A stretch of DNA of 64,000 nt from Lantana camara. Lineage: Eukaryota > Streptophyta > Magnoliopsida > Lamiales > Verbenaceae. The position numbers and the translations under genes were made by a program. The notes below the pieces were generated by a model. That model ran no database searches. It was not told the origin of the DNA and saw nothing but the letters and a program-made list of their open reading frames with translations. The DNA is taken from positions 46,510,501-46,574,500 of the forward strand of contig CM074860.1 of NCBI GenBank assembly GCA_037501455.1, in the 5' to 3' direction. Each line of letters starts with the position of its first letter. Positions within the stretch are counted from its first letter, which is position 1. Below are positions 46,866 to 55,447 of this stretch, piece after piece.

Positions 46866-47659
46866 GTAAGTGTTTATGATTATGAATATGCATGATATGA
46901 ATATGATTATGATCGTGAATGAATATGTATGTATGTGTATGATCACTAATGAAAAGATTGAATTGGTATGCACACACGAGGAGAAGGTTGGAGATTATGC
47001 TCACCCCCTCGCCGGGCCATGAAACCTTATGAATGAATTTAATAACTGTAATCCCGAGCGATGCTTTCCTTTGATTTACTCATTTAGGAAATATCTTAAA
47101 AACCTCGCACGGGATTATAGCGTGCATGTGTGGGTGTTTACATTCTGCGATATTATATATGCTATACCCTGTTTTATACCCACCAGTCTCCTATAGACTG
47201 AACCCGACTTTGTTTTCAGTGCTTTTGCAGGTTTTGGAGTGCTAGGCAGGATGTTGAGTCTGTCGAGTCTCTTGATCGAGTTAGAGTCCATTTTCTATGC
47301 ATTTTGTAAAGTGTTATGTTTTAGATTTACATATGCATTGTTATGATTATATGATGTTGATTCGGGACAGACTTCTAGGGATAATGGAACCCGTGAATTT
47401 GTGATTATGATTTATGTTTTAATTTTCGGGATTAGGTACTCACGTTGGTGATCTTTTCCATTAAACCTCGTGATTTATTTTATGTTCTGCTTCAGCAGTT
47501 GCATTTAATTCTTGAGCTTCTTTAATTGGTTTCGAGGTTCTAGCTCCCGCCTAGCCTAGTGTGTGAGTGAGTCCCCGTTCGCTGTGAGCTTGATTCATGT
47601 ATGGATTTTCCGGGCTCATGGTGCAGGGGATGTGGCGCCTTTCCGGTCGGGGTGCTACA

Positions 47660-47798
47660 TCCTTAAGTGGTACAGAGCCTAGGGTGGCAAAACCCGGATT
47701 CTCGTGTCGTGATTGAGTCAGTTTAGGTAGTACGGCATAGGAACAATGTGGCAACGTGTGCATTGCATTGAATTCTCATGGTTAATTGTTATTAATTG
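47660..47798 (+). mobile_element. Element G leader stub with PBS
   Basis: TCCTTAAG then TGGTACAGAGCC, i.e. the primer-binding site with one base lost, followed by ~110 bp of leader homologous to A and H. Element H is inserted at 47799. The rest of the G interior is beyond the window. Confidence 0.85.
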
Positions 47799-47932
47799 TG
47801 ATGCCCCGATAATTCGGCCGTACAGGTATGACGTAATTGTTTACCAAATTGCGTAAAATAAGTATTTTACGTGTTTATATAGTTGATTTTATTTTAAATG
47901 TGTTAAATGTTATCTCCTTTATTTTATTGTTG

Positions 47933-47984
<52 letters not shown>
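47933..47984. repeat. (AT)n microsatellite in H 5' LTR
   Basis: About 26 uninterrupted dinucleotides. The homologous tract of the 3' LTR (55406-55444) is the insertion site of solo LTR I. Confidence 0.95.
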
Positions 47985-47987
<3 letters not shown>

Positions 47988-48804
47988 AATTGTGTACGTT
48001 ATTTAATATTAAGTATTTTCTGAATTCATATCAAATTGATATTTATTGCATAAATTGAACTTGATTGCAACGTGAATTAATTTCCCGAACTTGACTTGAT
48101 TTCGTTGTGACCTTATTTGATCATTTCATGAACTTTGAAGACCTAATTGCATGGACTTAATTGTTTACATTTCAAAAGTTGGGGACTCACTTGAATAACT
48201 TATTAAATAGGAGGACTTAATAGCAAATTGGCCAATTCTTTTCCCCTCATAGCTGCATGTGATGCATCCCTTTCATTCATACAAACATTACATACATTCT
48301 TGTTCTTGCTCCCAAACCAACCGATCAAAACCCTTGCCAAAGTGGGGGAAGATTTCATCTTTCAAGCTTCATAATTGTGAGTTTTGTGATCATTCAAGCA
48401 TCATCAACACCATCTCTTCATCTTAGCATCCATTTCTTGCATTTGAGGTAATTTTTGGAACTTTGATGAATTCCTTGGAAACATAGATAGATAGGGCTTT
48501 GTAATGAATTGGTTAATGTGTGTAATTGTTATTGGAAATATGTTTAGGAACTTTCATCTCAAGTTGTATGCATTTATCTTGTGAATTATGGACTTGGAGC
48601 ATGAATGATGAAATGGGTTTGATATTGATAAATATTGATGATCAATGCATGACATGATTATATATGTTAGATTTTATTGTGCTTTAATTATGAATACATG
48701 TTTCTTCAAGTTTTGGTTGCATTTGTTGGTTGGAATTGGTGTTTTGGTTGGGTGTTATTGCTGTTGCGTTGATGCCCTGTTTTTTTTTTTTTCTGCTACG
48801 CACA

Positions 48805-49014
48805 GTGACACGGGCGTGTCACTTTTCCTTTCTTCAGCATGACACGGGGGTGCATGTTGGTTGGGTTTTTCTGTACCGTGACACGAGGGTGTCACGGTTT
48901 GCTTTGTAATGGTGACACGGGCATGTCACCTTCTATTTCCTGGTTTGTTGTCCGCTGTACTGTGACACGGGGGTGTCACGGCTTGGTGTGTAGAGGTGAC
49001 ACGGGCGTGTCACC
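48805..49014 (+). repeat. Palindrome array in H 5' LTR (GTGACACGGGCGTGTCAC type)
   Basis: Six units in 210 bp: 48805-48822, a half-decayed unit near 48840, 48878-48895, 48911-48930, 48962-48979 and 48995-49014. Full units pair GGTGACACG with CGTGTCACC around a 2-nt centre. Spacing is irregular and the spacers unrelated. Confidence 0.9.
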
Positions 49015-49574
49015 CTCTGTTTTTCATGCATTTGTTTTGCATGCATGGCGGCACTTATGCATGCATTATATATATATATATATGTTTTATATAATGTAAT
49101 ATATTTACACATTTATTTATATATGTTTAATGAATAATTAATCATTATTTGAATTAATTTGATTGAAACGTGAATTTATGGAAGTGAATGACTTGAATAT
49201 ATGATTTAATCTCTTAATAGTGCACATGAACATTTTCATAACATAATTTATCTTTTACATATTCATATCATGAGCATTGCATTGCGAGTGTCTTATTTGG
49301 TCATATTGAGTCTCACTTCACCGTTCTTGCACAGATTTTGATCCAGTTGGAGACGAGGCCGGTCAGTGAGGCTCGTGTTTGCTCCTTTTTGAGGTTTAAG
49401 GTGGGTTTCTCTTCTATGTAGATATGTGACCCTATATATATCCCTTTGATGTGAAAGTTTTCGACCAAAATTATATAAATATATAGAGAGTCGTTTTAAA
49501 GAGTAAATGTTTTCAACGTAAAGCCTTGTTTTATCAACCCTACCTAATGTTTTGGCGAGAAATGATCGAATGCA

Positions 49575-49794
49575 CGAATGGGGCCCAGGGACTTAGTGTG
49601 AGTGGCTATCCGGGGAGGTACGGGCCGACGGTGATCCCTCACAGTAGTTCCACCAATGAACGGCGTACCCGGACCTCGTTAGGAGTTAGCGAGGAATGGA
49701 CGCTGAGCGCCATCTGGGGAGTCATGTAACCCCTTTTGGTCAATGAATGGGTGGTCGGGCCTTGCAAACCCACCACCAACCCGGAGGAAGAAGG
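49575..49794 (+). other. Conserved LTR structured domain, copy in H 5' LTR
   Basis: P1 AGTGTGAG (49595-49602) with CTCACAGT (49638-49645); one position is unpaired here but paired in the 3' LTR (CTCACACT). P2 CCTCGTTA (49674-49681) with TAGCGAGG (49687-49694), one G-U. Confidence 0.6.
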
Positions 49795-50521
49795 AGTAAA
49801 TGTTAATGATTGTGCACAAAAGAATGATTACATGAAAAGAATGAATGAATGAATGTTTAAATGATTTACACAAGGTGTTGGTTGGAGATAATGCACGCCC
49901 ACTCGTAGGGCCAATAATGACCTAATGTTAATAAATTGTTATAATCCCTTTTGATGATTTCTTTTCACCCACTTGGGAAATTCTTTAAAAACCTCACTTG
50001 GGATTATAGCTTGAATGTGATTATTTAAATACCGTCTTATATTATATCTATGCCCTGTTTTATACCCACCAGTCCCTTTTGGACTGAACCCGTTTGGTTT
50101 GCAGTTGTTTTATGCAGGTGTTGAGGGAGCTAGGCGGGAATACGAGTCCTCGGTCTTGCATTCGTCTCTAGCTCTTATATTTTGGTCTTGCACTTGCATA
50201 CTTTTATTTTGATCATTGTATATGTATAATGATGTGGAGCGTACATGTTTTGGGCCGTGATGGCAATTGATGATGTATATGACTTATTTTTGGAGCTTGG
50301 ATGCTCATGGTACATATATATATGGTATATGTTCGTTTATTGCTTCCGCTTTAATGTTTTATGTTGTTTTATGGTTTTAAGGGTTAGCCCGCCTAGCTTA
50401 GAGTGTGTGTTTGTCCCCGTTCGCCGTGATTTGGCTCGGGTATGGATCGTCCATTTCATATTCGGGTCGGATCTCGGTGAGGGGGATGTAACACCTTGCG
50501 CTCGGGTGTTACATCCTTAAG

Positions 50522-50533
50522 TGGTATCAGAGC
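50522..50533 (+). other. Element H primer-binding site
   Basis: TGGTATCAGAGC, perfect complement to plant initiator tRNA-Met 3' end, 8 nt after the LTR. The leader to 50726 has no open frame of note. Confidence 0.95.
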
Positions 50534-51650
50534 TTAGGGTTGCAAAACCCGGGCTTTCGTGTTGTGTGAGTCAGTCTAGATCGTTCGGCTTAGGGACTAC
50601 TTGACAATGTGTTGCATATGCATCTCTATTGTGCTTAATTGATTTAAATTTTGAATTTTGATTGAATTATTTGCATTAACATGCATAAATTAAAAATAGC
50701 ACGTATTTTTAGTGTTTATTGACAGGATGCCTCCACGTAGACATCGAGATCTATCTCCAAGGCGACGTCATCATCGTGATCGTACTCCTACACCTCCACC
50801 TCCACAACCACCGCCGGCAGAGGCCTTTGTTAACTCAGTTATCAATATCATAGATCAAAGGCTACGAGATTATGTACCACCGGCACCTCCAGCACCACCT
50901 GCACCTGTTGTACACCCCGAGGCACCGATTTCTGTTATACTTAGGGAGTTTCAGAATCAAAGACCTCCCAAGTTCTTCAAGGGAAATGATATACAAGCGG
51001 AAATGTGGCTGAAAGAGGTCGAGAGGATATGGGAGCTCATTCCATGTGAGTCCCGAGAGAAGGCTCGATGCACCATCACTTTGATATAAGGAGAAGCCTA
51101 CTCTTGGTGGGAAAGCACTCGGATTATTTTGGAAGCAACTGGAGAAGAGATCAATTGGGAAGTCTTTACAAGGGAATTCAAGAATAAATTTATTCCTCCC
51201 TCATCCCGTACTCGAAGATTGAGAGAATTTACCGAATTGAAGCAAGGATCGAGGTCTGTGGCTGAGTATATTTCAGAGTATGTGAGGTTATCCCGCTATG
51301 CACCAAATATAGCAGGCGATGACTTCCATAAGGCTATGCATTTTGTTCAGGGGCTTCGACCGGATATCCAGACAGCTCTAGAGGCAGTTAATACGAGCAC
51401 GTGGGCGAAGGCTACTTTGAAAGCCTTAAAGGTTGAAGATTCTGTGAATGCTAGGAGGTCAGTTTCTCGTCAAGGACAAGGGTCAGGATCCGGATGGAGA
51501 TTTAACAAAGGAAAGAGGCCGATGATTGTACCAGCTCCACCACAAAAAGGGCCTTTCAAGAAGCCTAGAGTAGGAGGTCCGATTGCACCCGTTCCACGAC
51601 CACCTTAGGCTCCACCGGTTCCTAAGGGATCTCGCAATGATCAGCCACCG

Positions 51651-51752
51651 TGTACTTATTGTGGATGGCCAACTCATTCTTACGACAACTACCGAAAAAG
51701 ATTGAAGTTGTGTTTGATTTGCGGGAAAGGAGATCATATGGCTTTTGCATGC
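51651..51752 (+). other. Tandem zinc knuckles of gag
   Basis: The second knuckle [14 protein letters not shown] (51711-51752) is an intact CX2CX4HX4C. The first, [14 protein letters not shown] (51651-51692), has Tyr where the last Cys is expected. Nucleic-acid binding and RNA packaging are the family role. Confidence 0.8.
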
Positions 51753-51899
51753 CCGGATAAGATTCCAGGATATCAAGCTGGAGCTCAGCGACTGATGGTT
51801 CAGGCACGAGTCTATGCTCTTGAGAGCGAGGAGCAGAATGTTGAGGTCGACCCAAACGCCGTGGTGGAAGGTACCGTTTGCATTCATAACACGAGCATT

Positions 51900-51950
51900 C
51901 ATGCATTATTCGAACCAGGTGCCACGCATACTTTTATATCTTCTGATCTA
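51900..51950 (+). other. Aspartic protease active-site region, mutated
   Basis: [14 protein letters not shown], with Glu-Pro-Gly (51912-51920) where retrotransposon proteases carry Asp-Ser/Thr-Gly. The catalytic aspartate is lost, so polyprotein cleavage should fail. Confidence 0.8.
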
Positions 51951-54900
51951 TATGCCTCTTTGTGCCTACCTATTACTTGCTCAAATTCCTGTTATTTTGT
52001 GAGTTCGGCTCTTGGAGATAGTTTACAGACAGATCGAATTGTCAGGGGTTGCTCAGTTTGGATAGAGGGGAAAGATTATCCGGCAGATTTCATTGTTATG
52101 CCTATGAAGAAGTATGGGGTAATCTTCGGGATGGATTGGTTGTATCGGCACCGGGCCGAAGTTGATTGTTTTAAGAAGAAGATAAAATTGGGTGAAGAGT
52201 TGATTGGAGATGTTGGGTCGAAGAATGTGTCTCTTTTACAGTTTATGGAAGCTCGCAAGTTGGTAAAGGATGGAGCCACGGGATTTATTGCCTATCTCCT
52301 TAATAAACCAAAGGATCAATCAAGTTTCGAGGAGACGGCCATGGTAAAGGAATATCCCGATGTATTTCCAAAAAATTTAGGTTCTCTACCCCCGGATCGG
52401 GAGATTGAGTTTGTTATTGATTTATATCCGGGATCAGAACCTTACTCCAAGACTCCTTATAGAATGGCTCCGACAGAGTTGAAGGAGCTGAAGATTCAAC
52501 TCGAGGAATTACTTAAGAGCGGATGTATCCGACCGAGTTCATCTCCGTGGGGTGCTCCAGTTCTCTTTGTCAAAAAGAAAGATGGGACGTTGAGAATGTG
52601 TATAGATTACCGGGAGCTTAATCGGATGACCATCAAGAATAAGTACCCGTTGCCCAACATTGAGGATTTATTTGACATGCTGCAAGGTTCAAAGGTTTAT
52701 TCGAAATTGGATTTAAGGCAAGGCTACTACCAGTTGAAAATCCGGGAATAGGATATACCAAAGACAGGATTTAATACCCGGTATGGGCATTATGAGTTCG
52801 TAGTGATGCCTTTTGGTTTAACAAATGCCCCTGCAGCATTCATGGACATGATGCATCGGATTTTTCGGTCGTATTTGGATAAATTCGTGGTAATCTTCAT
52901 TGATGACATTCTTGTGTATTCAAAGACTCCGGAAGATCATGCTAGACATCTCAAATTCGTATTGGAGAAATTGAGAGAGCACCGGTTGTATGCGAAGTTT
53001 AGTAAGTGTGAGTTTTGGATCGACCGGGTTGCTTTTCTAGGCCATATTATTTCAAGTAAGGGTTTGGAAGTTGATCCTTCAAAGATCGAGACGGTTATTC
53101 AGTGGCAGAGTCCAAAAAATGCTTCCGAGGCTAGAAGTTTCTTGGGATTGGCAGGTTATTACCGAAGGTTTGTGAAGGATTTTTCGAAGATAGCCGGTTC
53201 TTTAAGTCGATTGACTAAGAAGGAAGCTAAATTTGAGTGGGACGAGGCATGTGAAGCTAGTTTTCAACTCTTGAAGGAAAAGTTGACCACTGCACCGGCA
53301 TTAGCACTTCCCGTGGGCACTGAAGGATACATGGTTTATACGGACGCCTCAAAAGAAGGGTTGGGATGTGTTTTGATGTAGAAAGGTAAGGTGATAGCTT
53401 ATGCCTCGAGGAAATTGAAAGATCATGAACAGAATTATCCCACTCACGATCTTGAGCTTGCAGCAGTGATCTTCGCTTTGGGAAAGTGGAGACACTTTCT
53501 TTACGGAGTTTCTTTTGAGATCTTTTCCGACTACAAGAGTCTCCAGTATTTGTTTTCTCAGAAGGAATTAAACAAGAGACAGAGCCGTTGGATGGAGATG
53601 TTGGCGGATTATGAGTGTACGATTCGATATCATCCAGGAAAAGCTAATGTGGTCGCGGATGCACTTAGTAGGAAGACTAGTGTGTCTAGTGTGAAAGTGG
53701 AAACTATGGATGAATCTGAGTCTTTTAAGCTGAGAGCTAATATTCGGAATATTACGGTTCAACCGGATCTTCAGCAAAGATTGTTTGAAGCTCAGAGAGT
53801 GGATTCCCAGGTTCAGAGGTTAGTGCAGAAAGCTAGAAATGACTCAGAGAGTCCGTTCGGATTTGATGACACTGGGCTTCTAAGGTTTAAGAACAGAGTG
53901 GTGGTTCCGGAAAAGTTGAAACGGTTAATATTGGAAGAAGCTCATCGATCGGGGTATTCGATACATCCCGGAGGAAATAAGATGTACAAGGATTTAAAGG
54001 AATTTTATTGGTGGAATGGACTTAAACGGGATGTGATCAACTTTGTGAAACATTGCTTGACTTGCCAAGTGGTGAAAGCAGAAAATCAGAAGCCATCGGG
54101 GCTACTGCAACCGTTACCTATTCCATAATGGAAATGCCAGCAAGTGGCGATGGATTTCATTTCAGGTCTTCCACGAGTGAAAGGTGGTTTGGATGGAATT
54201 TGGGTAGTAGTGGATCGACTGACGAAATCGGCGCATTTTCTTGCTATTCGGATGTCGAATAAGGTGAATAAATTGGCTAAGAAATATGTTGATGAAATCG
54301 TCCGACTTCATGGAGTACCGGTTAGCATTGTATCAGATCGGGATCCGAGGTTCACTTCTAGATTTTGGCAAGAATTGCAAAGGAATCTGGGCACAAGGCT
54401 TCAATTCAGCACAGCTTTCCATCCTCAGACAGACGGGCAATCGGAGAGATTAATTAAATATTTGGAGGATATGTTGAGAGCATGTGCATTGGATTTTTTG
54501 AGCTCGTGGAACGAGCAATTGCCTTTGATTGAATTCGCCTATAACAACAGTTTTCAAGCACCGATTGAAATGGCTCCATATGAGGCTCTCTACAGACGGA
54601 AATACAGGTCACCGTTGTTCTTTGATTTGGAAGAATGGAATTGGACGAAGCAAGAGGGTGTAAGACGAGGAGAGAAAAAGGAAAAACCCTCTAAGGCCGT
54701 GCAAGAGGCCATTGATAAGGTTCAAATAATCAGACAACGGATGAAAGCAGCCCAGGATAGACAGAAAAGCTATGCCGATCACCGAAGGAAAGATCTTCAG
54801 TTTGAGGTTGGTGATAGGGTGTTCTTGAAAGCCTCACCTCGTAAGGAATTTTCGAGGATTGGAAAAGGAGGTAAATTGAATCCTCGGTATCTAGGACCGT

Positions 54901-55233
54901 ATGAGATCCTTGAGAAAATTGGAGATACGGCCTACCGTCTGGACCTACCCCCGAGTTTGACCGGAATTCATAATGTATTTCATGTTTCGCAGCTTCGGAA
55001 ATATTATCCGGATGAGTCGGAAGTTATACCTGTTGAAGAAGTAGAAATTGAGCCTAATCTCACCTTCGTTCAGAAGCCGATTAAGATATTGGATCGTAAA
55101 TTTCAAGAGCTTCGAAATCGGCAGATCCCACTAGTTAAAGTCTTATGGAGAAGTGATAAAACAGAGGAGGCCACGTGGGAGACGGAGGATAAGATGAAGA
55201 GATTTCATCCCGAATTGTTTCCGAGCGATCAAT

Positions 55234-55270
55234 GAATCCGAGGACGGATTCTTTTAAGGCGGAGAGGTTG
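55234..55270 (+). other. AGGA-loop hairpin and polypurine tract, element H
   Basis: GAATCCG-AGGA-CGGATTC (55234-55251) overlaps the stop codon of gag-pol (55233-55235). TTTTAAGGCGGAGAGG follows, with one C in the polypurine tract, then TTG and the 3' LTR. Confidence 0.8.
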
Positions 55271-55404
55271 TGACGCCCCGATAATTCGGCCGTACAGGTA
55301 TGACGTAATTGTTTACCAAATTGTGCAAAATAACTATTTTACGTGTTTATATAGTTGATTTTATTTTAAATGTGTTAAATGTTATCTCCTTTATTTTATT
55401 GTTG

Positions 55405-55444
<40 letters not shown>
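55271..55444 (+). mobile_element. Element H 3' LTR, segment 1
   Basis: TGACGCCCCG... matches 47799-47975 and ends in the AT run, where LTR I inserted. Continues at 58145. Confidence 0.95.

Positions 55445-55447
<3 letters not shown>

Larger units (their letters stand above)
43851..47659 (+). mobile_element. LTR G
   Basis: TGTAACGCCCCGG...GGTGCTACA, 3809 bp, followed by a leader with PBS. It interrupts the F2 pol remnant; the left target bases are TTCTT (43846-43850). Landmarks: two-tier hairpin 44336-44381, end hairpin 44415-44441, palindrome array 45243-45367, structured domain 46650-46865, hairpin CAGTCT-CCTAT-AGACTG (47184-47200). A T run lies at about 46073-46086. Confidence 0.92.
47799..50513 (+). 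mobile_element. Element H 5' LTR
   Basis: TGATGCCCCG...GGGTGTTACA, 2715 bp, matched by the interrupted 3' LTR at 55271-64000. It contains a pure AT run (47933-47984), palindrome array (48805-49014), structured domain (49575-49794), the hairpin CAGTCC-CTTTT-GGACTG (50070-50086) and the pair GCTAGGCGGG/CCCGCCTAGC (50129-50138/50388-50397). Left target bases are AATTG (47794-47798). Confidence 0.95.
50727..55235 (+). pseudogene. gag-pol: Ty3/gypsy gag-pol polyprotein with chromodomain, inactivated
   Basis: One frame of 1503 codons from ATG 50727 (MPPRRHRDLSPRR) to TGA 55233, without frameshift but with stops at 51087 (TAA), 51606 (TAG), 52749 (TAG), 53379 (TAG) and 54126 (TAA). Order: basic/proline-rich N-terminus; gag domain (about 50940-51420); two zinc knuckles; protease; reverse transcriptase (FIDD at 52896-52907); RNase H (YTDAS at ~53337, ADALSR at ~53656); integrase with HHCC finger (~53939-54065) and DD35E core (Asp 54153, Asp 54336, Glu 54444); chromodomain-like end (~55135-55220). 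Gag and pol being in one frame, long LTRs and this domain order fit the chromovirus branch (Tekay/Del-like by impression). The protease triad is EPG instead of D(S/T)G. The element cannot be autonomous now. Confidence 0.95.

Noticed and set aside
48805..49014. CRISPR-like array (palindromic repeats with spacers)
   Set aside because: Irregular spacing, decayed units, plant LTR context, and repeats that are themselves simple palindromes rule it out.
54053..54262. Alternative frame bridging the stop at 54126
   Set aside because: The integrase motifs continue in the original frame, so this is a shadow frame.
50727..55235. Programmed readthrough of the five stops
   Set aside because: Stops fall inside gag, RT, RNase H and the integrase linker, not at a single gag/pol boundary, and the protease site is damaged too; decay is simpler.
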